Shown here: positions 8,085 through 16,567 of the stretch, in pieces
How positions within the stretch are numbered: the stretch's first letter is position 1
Layout of the letters: each line of letters begins with the position of its first letter
Assembly (NCBI GenBank): GCA_964424335.1
Contig: CAYRIY010000015.1
Coordinates: 1-47,921 of the forward strand
DNA length: 47,921 bases
Direction of reading: 5' to 3'
Origin: CAYRIY01 sp964424335
GTDB lineage: Bacteria > Bacillota > Limnochordia > DTU080 > RSA5
The notes under the pieces: model-generated
The model's database searches: none
Told to the model about the DNA's origin: nothing
Seen by the model: only the letters and a program-made list of their open reading frames with translations
Translations under genes and position numbers: made by a program

Positions 8085-9005
8085 TCATGTTCGATCGGCT
8101 ACGCAGAGCGCGATCTTTTGGTTTTGCCGGCGACCCACGTTGACAAACATGTAGATGCGCGTTTCATCGCACACGATACAGGGATCGTTGATGCGGCGAT
8201 TTTCCGGCCCCGCCGCCGCATGATCCATCAGCTTGCCGACAAAGGTGACGGCGCGGAAGCTCGGATCGACCTCATGAACGTACAGGTTTGAAATCGGGTC
8301 GAACTGCGGCACTTCCTCTACGTTGGCAAAGTCGATGATGAAGGTCCGGCCATTCCACGGGAATATCGAGCCCGGGCCCATCTGGTCCGTCCCGGGAGGC
8401 GGCTCGATCAGTGCGTCCCGGCGCACCGACCAGCGCACGCCGTCGCTCGAACGGGCGTAATAGACCTTCCGAGTCCCCTTGTGGTTTCCCATGATCAACA
8501 TCACGTAGTGGGGCGCTTCACCGGGCGGCTCGTGGCGAAATACCCTGGCGTATGATGCCTCGGTGACGCCAGGTTCGAACATATCGGTTTGCACCGCGAC
8601 CCCGCCGTACTCGAAGTGAATTCCATCTGACGAATGAGCGTACCGAGTGACCGAGTTTTCCCCGTGGAAATAGAGAAATAGGCGGCCTCTTTCCGGGTTC
8701 CAAATGGCGTGCGGGCTGCTCACGTGGCTTACACGATAATGGGGAGGCCAATCCGGACCGATGATGGGATTGTGCTCGTATTCGATCCAAGGGCCCTCGG
8801 GCCGGTCGGCGTACGCAAGGCAGATGCCGCCGGGCGCATCGTGGGGGGCGTAATACATGTAGTACCGAGCAAGGCGGTTCGTCCAATGAGGGCTTGTCTC
8901 CACGACGCTCGGGTGGATCACGTCGGGATGCGGACGATAACGCAGACCTTCGTAATCCAACACAATGCCCGCATATTCAAAACGTGGCAAGAGCCCGTGC
9001 AACAC
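8085..9005 (-). CDS. Five-bladed propeller protein, GH43/GH130-like
   Basis: About 306 residues with repeated propeller signatures: RYYMYYAPHDAPGGICLAYA, YRVSHVSSPHAIWNPERGR, HYVMLIMGNHKGTRKVYYAR and RINDPCIVCDETRIYMFV. This arrangement fits glycosidases or phosphorylases of the GH43/GH130/GH32 clans, although I cannot assign a family number. No signal peptide is seen, so it is probably cytoplasmic. GTG at 9005 is chosen because TGGAGG sits 9 bases upstream; the frame stays open to a TTG at 9041. First gene of the operon with the glucarate-dehydratase-like enzyme. Confidence 0.72.
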   Translation of the reverse strand: MLHGLLPRFEYAGIVLDYEGLRYRPHPDVIHPSVVETSPHWTNRLARYYMYYAPHDAPGGICLAYADRPEGPWIEYEHNPIIGPDWPPHYRVSHVSSPHAIWNPERGRLFLYFHGENSVTRYAHSSDGIHFEYGGVAVQTDMFEPGVTEASYARVFRHEPPGEAPHYVMLIMGNHKGTRKVYYARSSDGVRWSVRRDALIEPPPGTDQMGPGSIFPWNGRTFIIDFANVEEVPQFDPISNLYVHEVDPSFRAVTFVGKLMDHAAAGPENRRINDPCIVCDETRIYMFVNVGRRQNQKIALCVADRT

Positions 9006-9181
9006 CGTCAAAAACCTCCACTGCCAATGAGTGGCGAGCAAGTGATTTGATCACCTTTTGACTTGGCGTCATTTGGGAGTTATTTGGTGGCGTTTTCGGA
9101 ATTCCTGCCAAACACGGAAGGGTTCGTGGTGGGCGAAGTGGACAAAGAAAGCGAGCAAACGACCGCACGGGCAAGTAACGC

Positions 9182-9201
9182 CCTGCCCTAACCTGCCCTA
9201 A
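9182..9201. repeat. 10-bp tandem duplication spanning a stop codon
   Basis: CCTGCCCTAA occurs twice in tandem. The methyltransferase stop codon (9198-9200) lies in the second unit. Confidence 0.7.
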
Positions 9202-10109
9202 ATTGAAGCGATGCGCCGCTCCGCAAGGGCGCAGTAATCGGGGTCGATGTCGTAGCCGACGTACCGTCTGCCGTTTTGTATGGCCGAAATACACGTGGTT
9301 CCCGATCCGCAGAAAGGGTCGAGGACGACGTCGTCGGCATATGAAAAGAGCCGGATGACCCGGTCGGCCAACGCCACCGGAAACGGCGCCGGGTGCCCCA
9401 CCTTTTTGGCCGACTCAGGCGGGATGTCCCAGATCGAGAGCGTCGCGGACATAAACTCTTCCTTGTCTTGAAACGTCGACTCGCCCTTGTCGGGCCTGCC
9501 AAATTCGTCCTTGACGAAGACGATCAGGTACTCGTGCAGGTCGCGCAGTCTGGGGGACTTTGCCGACATCCACGAACCCCAAGCGCAGCTCCCGCTCATA
9601 CCCTTTCCCTTTTGCCAGATCACTTCGCCGGCGGGGAGAAACCCGACCTCCATGTGGACTGCGTAAAAGTAGGCATGCATCGGGATGTAGGGCTTTCTGC
9701 CAAGGTTGGCGATGTTGACGACGTATCGTCCGCCCGGCACGAGCGTGCGGTACACCTCGGCGCCCACGCGCCCGATGAGTCGGAGGTACTCGTTGAGGTC
9801 GAGGTCGTCGTCGTACGTCTTTCCCGCATTGTACGGCGGTGACGTGAACGCAAGGCCGACGCTCTCGTTCGGCACGTGCTTCATGTCTTCGGAAGAGTGG
9901 CAGTAGATGCGGTCGGCCCACTCGTCAACCGGACGCGCCTCGATGCGTCGCTTTGGATCGATCGCGCCGGACTCGAGGTCCTGACCCAAGATCGGTCGAA
10001 AGGGACTTGCCGCCCCGTTCTTGTACATGTTGCGGTTGTAAAAGTCCGCCGAGTCGTGGCTCTCCCGGCGGGACATGCCAAATTCGTAGGTCTTGGTGTT
10101 GCGGGCCAT
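9198..10109 (-). CDS. Site-specific DNA methyltransferase, probably N4-cytosine, beta class
   Basis: A 303-residue amino-methyltransferase. Catalytic motif IV is TSPPYN near residue 90 and SAM-binding motif I, DPFCGSGTT, comes near residue 263; this IV-then-I order with the target-recognition region between defines the beta class. The SPPY form favours N4-cytosine, though N6-adenine cannot be excluded. ATG at 10109 has GGAG 8 bases upstream. No restriction gene is nearby, so it looks like an orphan enzyme. It sits 66 bases downstream of galE on the same strand and may be cotranscribed with the galactose genes, an unusual setting. Confidence 0.9.
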   Translation of the reverse strand: MARNTKTYEFGMSRRESHDSADFYNRNMYKNGAASPFRPILGQDLESGAIDPKRRIEARPVDEWADRIYCHSSEDMKHVPNESVGLAFTSPPYNAGKTYDDDLDLNEYLRLIGRVGAEVYRTLVPGGRYVVNIANLGRKPYIPMHAYFYAVHMEVGFLPAGEVIWQKGKGMSGSCAWGSWMSAKSPRLRDLHEYLIVFVKDEFGRPDKGESTFQDKEEFMSATLSIWDIPPESAKKVGHPAPFPVALADRVIRLFSYADDVVLDPFCGSGTTCISAIQNGRRYVGYDIDPDYCALAERRIASI

Positions 10110-10175
10110 GGGCTTCGCTCCAGGTTTTCTTTTCTTGCTGCTCTAAGGGCGCGTTCCTTATGGCTCCCTTTGCGG

Positions 10176-11162
10176 TTACGCTCCAAAACCGTCGGGATGC
10201 TCCCGCATCCACGCCCACGCCGTCTCGATGATGGATTCGAGCGACTCGAATGCGGGCTTCCAACCAAGCAGTTTTTTCGCCTGGTCGGAGCTGGCCACGA
10301 GCACGGCAGGATCTCCTGGGCGCCTCTCTCCGTCGCGAATAGGGATCGGACGGCCCACGACACGCTCCGCCGTCTCGATCACCTGCCGGACGCTAAATCC
10401 TTGCCCGTTACCGAGGTTGAATACGCCGGAGCCGCCTTCGCTCGCGAGGCGCTCCAACGCCAGCACGTGGGCATCGGCCAAGTCGCTTACGTGGACGTAA
10501 TCCCGCACGCACGTGCCGTCCTCGGTCGGGTAGTCGGAGCCGAAGACCGTGATCGCATCACGCTTTCCAAGCGCGGCCTCAAGCACGATCGGAATCAGGT
10601 GGGTCTCAGGATTGTGATCCTCCCCCAACGCGCCGTCCGGGTCGGCGCCTGCCGCATTGAAGTAGCGGAGCGCGATGTATTCGAGGGAAGAAGCGCTCGC
10701 ATAATCGGCGAGCATGCGTTCGAACACGAGCTTGGTGCGTCCGTAAACGCTGGTGGGCTCCAAGGGATGCGCTTCGGTGATCGGAGTCTCCACAGGCTCG
10801 CCGTACACCGCGGCGGTTGACGAAAAGATCAGTCGCGCGACGCCGCACTCACGGCACGCCTCGAGGAGCGCGAGCCCGCCGCCCACGTTGTTTTCGTAGT
10901 ATTTGGCGGGGTCTGTCATGGATTCGCCGACGAGGCTTTTCGCCGCAAAGTGCATGACGGCTTCGATCTCCCAGCGCGCCATCGCATGGGCGAGCCGGCT
11001 TGCATCGCGCACGTCGCCCTCGATGAGCGGAACGTCTCGAACAGCCTCGCGATGCCCCGTGCTCAGGTCGTCGTAGACGATCGGCTCGTGCCCCGCGGCG
11101 ACGAGCGCTTTTACCGCATGGCTTCCGATGTACCCCGCGCCGCCGGTAACCAGGACTCTCAA
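10176..11162 (-). CDS. galE: UDP-glucose 4-epimerase
   Basis: A 328-residue extended SDR. VTGGAGYIGSHAVKAL binds NAD; the Ser-Thr of IFSSTAAVYG and the Tyr-Lys of SVYGRTKLVFE are catalytic; ALRYFNAAGADP and YVHVSDLADAH are typical of GalE. It interconverts UDP-galactose and UDP-glucose in the Leloir pathway. The TTG start at 11162 overlaps the galK stop (TTGA), so translation is coupled. It follows galK and galT on the same strand, and the methyltransferase gene comes next. Confidence 0.97.
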   Translation of the reverse strand: MRVLVTGGAGYIGSHAVKALVAAGHEPIVYDDLSTGHREAVRDVPLIEGDVRDASRLAHAMARWEIEAVMHFAAKSLVGESMTDPAKYYENNVGGGLALLEACRECGVARLIFSSTAAVYGEPVETPITEAHPLEPTSVYGRTKLVFERMLADYASASSLEYIALRYFNAAGADPDGALGEDHNPETHLIPIVLEAALGKRDAITVFGSDYPTEDGTCVRDYVHVSDLADAHVLALERLASEGGSGVFNLGNGQGFSVRQVIETAERVVGRPIPIRDGERRPGDPAVLVASSDQAKKLLGWKPAFESLESIIETAWAWMREHPDGFGA

Positions 11163-12391
11163 GGCTGCTCATCCTCCAGAGCGCTGATATCGATCAGGCC
11201 TGCGCCGTCCGCAGGCGAAAAAACAAAGACATCCGGTTGCAAGCCGGTTGCTTTAGGGTACTCGTCAACGATGCGTTCCGCAAGGGCCTGGGCGGCTGCG
11301 GCGTCGACCAGGGCCACAGCGCACCCGCCAAACCCGGCGCCCGTCATGCGAGCGCCGTAAACGCCCGGCGTCGAGCGAGCGATCTCAACCACGGTATCGA
11401 GTTCCTTGCAACTCACTTCGAAGTCGTCACGCAAGCTGTCGTGGGACTCGTTCATCAGGCGGCCAAACGCCGCCAGATCATCGGCCTTCAAGGCCTTGAG
11501 CGTCTCGAGCACCCGGTCACACTCGGTCACCACATGACGGCATCGCTTGCGTGCGGTGGGCTCCAACCGCTCCTCATGCAGGCGAAAATCGCGCACCGAA
11601 ACATCCCGGAGCGCTCGCACGCCGGGGATCGCCTCGCCCAAGAGCCGAGCGCCCTCCTCGCACTCCCGCCTCCTTGCGTTGTACTCGGAGTCGACCAGGC
11701 CGCGGCGCTTGTTGGTGTTCACGACCATCACTACAGCATTTCCGAGCCTCAGGGGAACGTGCTCGTACTCGAGCGATCTGCAGTCTAAGAAAAGTCCATG
11801 TTCCGCCTTGCCGCACGATGACACAAACTGATCCATGATGCCGCACGCGACGCCCACAAACTCGTTTTCCGCCCTCTGCCCGAGGACGGCCCGGCGCTCC
11901 GCCGAAATGCTGAGGCCGTTCAGGTTTGAAAGGAGGGTCAAGGCGGCCACCTCAAAGGCCGCGGAGGAGCTGAGCCCCGCCCCTTGCGGAACGTCGCCCA
12001 AGATCACGGCGTCGACGCCCTTTAGCGCACACCCTTCCCGCTGCAAGACGTCGACGACGCCGCGGAAGTAGTTGCTCCACGGGGTTGCCTCGTCCTTTTC
12101 GACTCGCTCGAGCGCAAACTCGCTCGTCTCCCGATACTCGAGGGAATAAAGGCGGACCGTGCGGTCGTCCCTATTTCGTCCGACGATCACAATCTCCCGG
12201 TCGATCGCCATCGGAAAGACAAAGCCATCGTTGTAATCGGTGTGCTCTCCGATCAAATTGACGCGGCCGGGCGCCCGAGCAAACACGAGCTCGCGAGCGC
12301 TGACCGCCGGATCAAAGGCCTCACGAAAACCCAATAGCGCGGCGCGGGCCTTTTCCTGCGTGGAAGCCGAACGGCCCTGAATCTGCGGCAT
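11159..12391 (-). CDS. galK: Galactokinase
   Basis: A 410-residue GHMP kinase. The galactokinase signature GRVNLIGEHTDYNDG is near residue 44, the ATP loop is GAGLSSSAAFEVA near residue 138, and the C-terminal GHMP motif is MTGAGFGGCAVAL. It phosphorylates galactose to galactose 1-phosphate in the cytoplasm. ATG at 12391 follows AAAGGAGGG. About 117 bases containing a REP-like element separate it from galT upstream, and it overlaps galE downstream by four bases. Confidence 0.97.
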   Translation of the reverse strand: MPQIQGRSASTQEKARAALLGFREAFDPAVSARELVFARAPGRVNLIGEHTDYNDGFVFPMAIDREIVIVGRNRDDRTVRLYSLEYRETSEFALERVEKDEATPWSNYFRGVVDVLQREGCALKGVDAVILGDVPQGAGLSSSAAFEVAALTLLSNLNGLSISAERRAVLGQRAENEFVGVACGIMDQFVSSCGKAEHGLFLDCRSLEYEHVPLRLGNAVVMVVNTNKRRGLVDSEYNARRRECEEGARLLGEAIPGVRALRDVSVRDFRLHEERLEPTARKRCRHVVTECDRVLETLKALKADDLAAFGRLMNESHDSLRDDFEVSCKELDTVVEIARSTPGVYGARMTGAGFGGCAVALVDAAAAQALAERIVDEYPKATGLQPDVFVFSPADGAGLIDISALEDEQP

Positions 12392-12427
12392 CTAGGTCCC
12401 TCCTTTGAGAATCTGATTAGCTGCCGT

Positions 12428-12505
12428 CCCCACTTGCCGCCCCGCGGATTTTCATTCGCTCGTGGCTTGACCGGGCCGACAAGGTCGGGCGGCCAAGTGG
12501 GTGAC
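12428..12505 (+). repeat. REP-like palindromic element, copy 2
   Basis: Arms CCCACTTGCCGCCC (12429-12442) and GGGCGGCCAAGTGGG (12487-12501), same bulge as copy 1. It fills the galT-galK gap, where it may stabilise or uncouple parts of the message. Confidence 0.88.
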
Positions 12506-12508
12506 GCC

Positions 12509-13495
12509 CTATAAAATCCGCTTGGCGGCCCGGAGCCGCTCCGCCTGATCCTCCGGCGCCATGTCGGTGATGAACGTGCCGGCGCCGCTCTCGCAGCCGG
12601 CGAGGTATTTCAGTTTGTCCTCGCTGCGGTTGAGGGGGTAAAACTCGATGTGAAAGTGGGCTCCTTCTTGGGGCGCGGCGCCGGTTGGGGCCTGGTGCAT
12701 CACCATCATGTACGGCAACGGAAAGCCAAAAAGGTTGTCGTAGGCCGTGACTTGAGCCTTAAGGATCGCCGCGAGGCTCCGCCTTTCGGAATCCGTAAAG
12801 CTGAGCAACGACTCTCGGTGGGCCTTGGGCGCGATGTGCGCCTCAAAGGGGTAGCGGGCAAAGAACGGGACGTAAGCTACGAAGTCGTCGTTTTCACAAA
12901 CGATGCGGCTGCGGCCGGAGCCCGCCCTCAATTCTTCCGCGACGATGTCGCAAAGCAGGCAGCGTCCGGTCTTTTCCCGGTGGATGGCCGCCTGTTCCAA
13001 CTCCTTGCGGGGAATCGGCGGGACAAAGGGGAACGCATAAATCTGGCCGTGTGGATGATGCAACGTGACGCCGACGGCGTCTCCCCTGTTTTCAAAGATG
13101 AAGACGTACTCGATGCCGTCCAGGGATCCAAGCTCCCGATACCGATCGGTCCAGACGCGCACCAGCCGCTCGATGTGGCTCTCCGGCATATCGACAAGCG
13201 TCTTATCGTGTTCCTGAGAGTAAAGGACGACTTCGCAGATGCCGCTTGCCGGCGCGACCGGGTAGAGCTCGCTTCCTTCGATATCCGGCGGGGGAGCCGG
13301 GCTTCGAAACGAGGGAAAGCGGTTTTCAAAGACGACGATCTCGTACTCGGACGACGGCACCTCCGTCGGAAATGAGCCCGGCTTTGTCGGGCACAGAGGG
13401 CAATACTCTTTCGGCGGCTTATACGTGCGCTGCTGGCGGTGGGTGGCCGTGACGACCCACTCCCCAAGCAGGGGGTTCCAGCGCATTTCCGACAC
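12509..13495 (-). CDS. galT: Galactose-1-phosphate uridylyltransferase
   Basis: A 328-residue HIT-superfamily enzyme that transfers UMP from UDP-glucose to galactose 1-phosphate. The nucleophilic histidine lies in LHHPHGQIYAFPFVPP near residue 165, and CPLC near residue 34 plus later histidines form a metal site. The GTG start at 13495 shares one base with the stop of the preceding 65-codon gene (TAGTG), with AGGGGGAG upstream, so the two are translationally coupled. It begins the Leloir block that continues with galK and galE. Confidence 0.96.
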   Translation of the reverse strand: MSEMRWNPLLGEWVVTATHRQQRTYKPPKEYCPLCPTKPGSFPTEVPSSEYEIVVFENRFPSFRSPAPPPDIEGSELYPVAPASGICEVVLYSQEHDKTLVDMPESHIERLVRVWTDRYRELGSLDGIEYVFIFENRGDAVGVTLHHPHGQIYAFPFVPPIPRKELEQAAIHREKTGRCLLCDIVAEELRAGSGRSRIVCENDDFVAYVPFFARYPFEAHIAPKAHRESLLSFTDSERRSLAAILKAQVTAYDNLFGFPLPYMMVMHQAPTGAAPQEGAHFHIEFYPLNRSEDKLKYLAGCESGAGTFITDMAPEDQAERLRAAKRIL

Positions 13496-13692
13496 TAGCG
13501 GTCTCCCCCTTTGCCCGAGCCGGGGCCGCTTTTGCCCACGCGCGTGTCGGCGGCGGGGCGCGCATCGGTCCCTTTTTCTACTACTTGATCCGCTGTTTGA
13601 TCTTGGAACACTTCGGGGAAATGCCGATCAAAGGCGTAATAGAGGATGTAGCGACCGTCGGCCTTGGTGACGCGGCGCTTTTGCAGTTCCAA
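13495..13692 (-). CDS. Small protein of unknown function coupled to galT
   Basis: A 65-codon gene starting at TTG 13692, 8 bases after a strong GGGGGAGG site. The N-terminal half is ordered-looking (KRRVTKADGRYILYYAFD, then RHFPEVFQDQ), while the last 30 residues are low complexity and rich in Gly, Lys and Asp. Its stop overlaps the galT GTG. The good ribosome site and coupling argue that it is real; I do not recognise a family. A role in regulating or assisting GalT is inference from position. Confidence 0.75.
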   Translation of the reverse strand: MELQKRRVTKADGRYILYYAFDRHFPEVFQDQTADQVVEKGTDARPAADTRVGKSGPGSGKGGDR

Positions 13693-13751
13693 GACGAAAG
13701 CCTCCCCCGGAAATGATCGAGCGTGGGTCGATGAATGCGGCCCGGCGCTCC

Positions 13752-15959
13752 TTAGGCGCCGGTCGACGCCTGGTTGGCGATCGCGCCGTTGGTCGACGCG
13801 GGCTCGATCTGTGTCATTTGCCGCTGCGCCATCACCAGACGGTAGTAGATGCCCTTTTTCGCCAGCAACTCGTCATGGGAGCCGATCTCGGCGATGCGCC
13901 CCTTATCCAGCACCACCAGCCGGTTGACGTTGCGCAAAGTCGAGAGCCGGTGAGCGATGGCAAAGGTCGTGCGATCTTTCATCAGCCGGCCCAGCGCCTC
14001 TTGGATCTGGTACTCCGTCTCCGTGTCCATCGAGGCGGTCGCCTCGTCCAAGATCAAGATCTTGGGGTCATGCAAGATCGCTCGGGCGATCGCGATCCGC
14101 TGCCGCTCCCCGCCCGACAAGCGCTGGCCGCGCTCGCCGACGAGCGTGTCGTACCCGTCGTTGAAGCGAGTGATGAAATCGTGAGCGTTCGCGATTTTTG
14201 CCGCCCGGATGATCTGCTCCGGCGTGGCGTCGGGCTTGGCGTAGGCGATGTTCTGCGCGATGGTTCCCGAAAAGAGGAACGTCTCCTGCAACACGACGCC
14301 AAGTTGCGAGCGGAGCGTCTGCTGCGCCATGTCGCGGATGTCGATGCCATCGATCAAGATGCGGCCGCGGTCGACATCGTAAAATCGAGCGACCAGGTTG
14401 ATCAACGTCGACTTGCCGGCGCCCGAATGTCCGACGAGGCCGATCGCCTCGCCGGGCTCCACTTCGAGGTTGATCTTCTCGAGCACCGGTTCGTACGCCT
14501 TGTATCCAAAGGTGACGTTTTCGAGAACGACCCGGCCGGTGATCTTGTGATGCACCGCCTTCTCGCTGTCGCGCACGTTGGGGTCGAGGTCGATCACCTC
14601 AAAGATTCGCTCCGCCGCCGTCATCGCCTCGGTAAACCACCGGGGAAAGAAGCTGACGTAACGAAGCGGACCGTAAAGCATCGCAGCGTACTGGCTAAAT
14701 TGTAGCAGCTCACCAAAGCCCATCCGCTCGCCGAGCACCAACTGACCGCCGTAATAGAGCACGACGAAGTTGCCCAAAGTCAGGAGGTAGCCGACGAGGG
14801 GAAAGAGCGTGTTGAACGTCTTTTCGTTTTGCTCGGTAATCTTGGCGAAGTGTTGCGTGAACGTGACGAATCGCTTGGCTTCCCGCTCTTCTTGCCCGAA
14901 GGCCTTGACCACGCGCACGCCGCTCAAGACGTCCTGCAGCATGGAGTTGACCTTGTCCCAGCTCCGCCACTGCCTCCGGTACATGGTCCGGATGCGCCTC
15001 CACACCTTGCGCACGATGTAGATGACAAGCGGCGTGGGAAGGAGCACGAGCAAGGCGAGCTGCCAACTGTAGGCAAATAGGATGATCGCGATGCCGATAA
15101 AGGTCAGGAGCTCGTTCGCCCCCGAGAAGAGGTGGTGGTCGATGAAGCGGCTCACGCGCTCCGTGTCGCCCGTGACCCTGTTCATCAGGTCACCGGTCTT
15201 GCGTTGAGCCATGTCCTTTAGCGACAGGGCCTGGAGCTTCTCGTACACCATTGCGCGCAAGTCTTTGGAAAGCCCCGACGAGAGCTTTGCCATCACACGG
15301 CCCCGGATCAGGCCGAAGCCTTGAGTCAAAAGCTGCGCAATGCCGATCAGCGCGACAAAGAGCATGAGCGAACCAACGGTGCCGCCCGGACGGAGGACGT
15401 CGTCGACCAGCATCCGGTTGAGTTGGGGCAAGACGAGTCGCAGCCCGGTGATGGTCCATAGGAGCGCCATGGCAGCGAAAAGCAAGCTGCCGTAGGGCCT
15501 TGCGACGCGAAACAGCCTCGCGATGACCTGGATCTTGTTGACACACCTCGGGCAAACATTCGTCCCCTCTGGCAACGGCCGTCCGCACGTGGGACACTTG
15601 CGCTCTTCCGGCAAGGTCAGCGGGCCGTGATCTTCACCCTCTATCCGCTCGTTGAGGTACCTTGCGAGCGCGCTATACCGGGGAAGTTGCGCAACCGAAA
15701 AGCGAGCGAGCGGGTAGGCGACGCCGTCGATTTTGGCCTCGAGCACGCCATTTCCCACCATGCCCCGAGCCTCGAAAGATTCGACCTCGCCGATGGAGAC
15801 AGACCGGATGACCTTGTCGTCTTCTCCGTAGACCTTTAGCGAATCGCCGGAGTACTCCACAAAGCCGCTTTGAAACTTCCCGTCATCGGAAATGTCGGCT
15901 GGAAGGCGAACTGCGGCGTTCGAACCTGGTTGTTGCAACGTACGACCTTCAGATTGCAT
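13752..15959 (-). CDS. ABC exporter (permease-ATPase) with N-terminal zinc ribbon, protein B
   Basis: A 735-residue half-transporter. Residues about 15-110 form a PH-like beta domain, residues about 120-145 a zinc ribbon (CPTCGRPLPEGTNVCPRC), residues about 160-450 a six-helix exporter domain, and the rest an ATPase with Walker A GLVGHSGAGKST, signature LSGGERQR, Walker B ILILDEATA and switch AIAHRLST. All catalytic residues are present. It lies 32 bases after the DUF1854 gene and 59 bases before the small galT-coupled gene. Both ABC proteins of the locus keep intact ATPase sites, so homodimers or a symmetric heterodimer are possible. Confidence 0.93.
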   Translation of the reverse strand: MQSEGRTLQQPGSNAAVRLPADISDDGKFQSGFVEYSGDSLKVYGEDDKVIRSVSIGEVESFEARGMVGNGVLEAKIDGVAYPLARFSVAQLPRYSALARYLNERIEGEDHGPLTLPEERKCPTCGRPLPEGTNVCPRCVNKIQVIARLFRVARPYGSLLFAAMALLWTITGLRLVLPQLNRMLVDDVLRPGGTVGSLMLFVALIGIAQLLTQGFGLIRGRVMAKLSSGLSKDLRAMVYEKLQALSLKDMAQRKTGDLMNRVTGDTERVSRFIDHHLFSGANELLTFIGIAIILFAYSWQLALLVLLPTPLVIYIVRKVWRRIRTMYRRQWRSWDKVNSMLQDVLSGVRVVKAFGQEEREAKRFVTFTQHFAKITEQNEKTFNTLFPLVGYLLTLGNFVVLYYGGQLVLGERMGFGELLQFSQYAAMLYGPLRYVSFFPRWFTEAMTAAERIFEVIDLDPNVRDSEKAVHHKITGRVVLENVTFGYKAYEPVLEKINLEVEPGEAIGLVGHSGAGKSTLINLVARFYDVDRGRILIDGIDIRDMAQQTLRSQLGVVLQETFLFSGTIAQNIAYAKPDATPEQIIRAAKIANAHDFITRFNDGYDTLVGERGQRLSGGERQRIAIARAILHDPKILILDEATASMDTETEYQIQEALGRLMKDRTTFAIAHRLSTLRNVNRLVVLDKGRIAEIGSHDELLAKKGIYYRLVMAQRQMTQIEPASTNGAIANQASTGA

Positions 15960-15991
15960 GGCGGCGTCACCCCCTTTGGCACCGAATCAAT

Positions 15992-16528
15992 TTACAACAA
16001 ATCATCAATGTACTTGCGGCTCGCCGGGTCGAGCGCCGTGTAATCGGGTATCTCAAACCGATTTCCATCGATGTCGACGATCATGACATGCACCTCAGAG
16101 AGAAGCAACAGGCTGTGCTGCAAGTCCCGCACCGTAAACCGCCTTGGGCCGGAGTCCGTGTCGACTTCCCAATAGGCGTAGCCAAACTCCTCTTTCATGC
16201 TCTTGATCCTCGTGATGGTCGGCGTAAAGTACCGCCGCTCGAGCTCGGCCTTAAACGCCTCCACGGCCTCGGGCGGAAACGCATCCATGTCCTTGATCAC
16301 GCCAATCTCTTTCCCGTCCATATCCCTGACCGAAAGGTACCGATCGCCCAGCGTAAACGGGAACGTCCGAAAGAGCGAGACGCGCTCGTACGTTTGATCG
16401 CCCTTGACCAGGCGCAGGAAGCCTCCGGGCGTCTTATCGAAAACCGAATTGTCGGGGGTCAGAAACTCGATGTCGACATACGTCGCAAGGCCGTCCCCGT
16501 TTGGACGCGGCGCTCGTTGCTCCGACAC
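15992..16528 (-). CDS. DUF1854 family protein
   Basis: A 178-residue protein that matches my memory of DUF1854, a family found beside this type of zinc-ribbon ABC exporter. Landmarks are FLRLVKGDQTYERVSLFRTF, YLSVRDMDGKEIGVIKDM, the TPTITRIKSMKEEFGYAYWE segment and DLQHSLLLLSEVHVMIVDID near the end. No signal peptide or membrane span is seen, so it is probably cytoplasmic and may bind the transporters. GTG at 16528 follows GAGGTGAT. Some relatives are annotated as associated with cyanophycin metabolism, but no cyanophycin gene is present here. Confidence 0.85.
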   Translation of the reverse strand: MSEQRAPRPNGDGLATYVDIEFLTPDNSVFDKTPGGFLRLVKGDQTYERVSLFRTFPFTLGDRYLSVRDMDGKEIGVIKDMDAFPPEAVEAFKAELERRYFTPTITRIKSMKEEFGYAYWEVDTDSGPRRFTVRDLQHSLLLLSEVHVMIVDIDGNRFEIPDYTALDPASRKYIDDLL

Positions 16529-16567
16529 GTGATCACCTCATGCCTAACGATGTGAAACGAAGAAGCG

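Noticed and set aside
5283..12526. AAAATCCGTTTGGC at 5283 and AAAATCCGCTTGGC at 12513 as an extended part of the REP-like element
   Set aside because: They lie on opposite sides of the two copies and one is galT coding sequence, so the match is probably chance.
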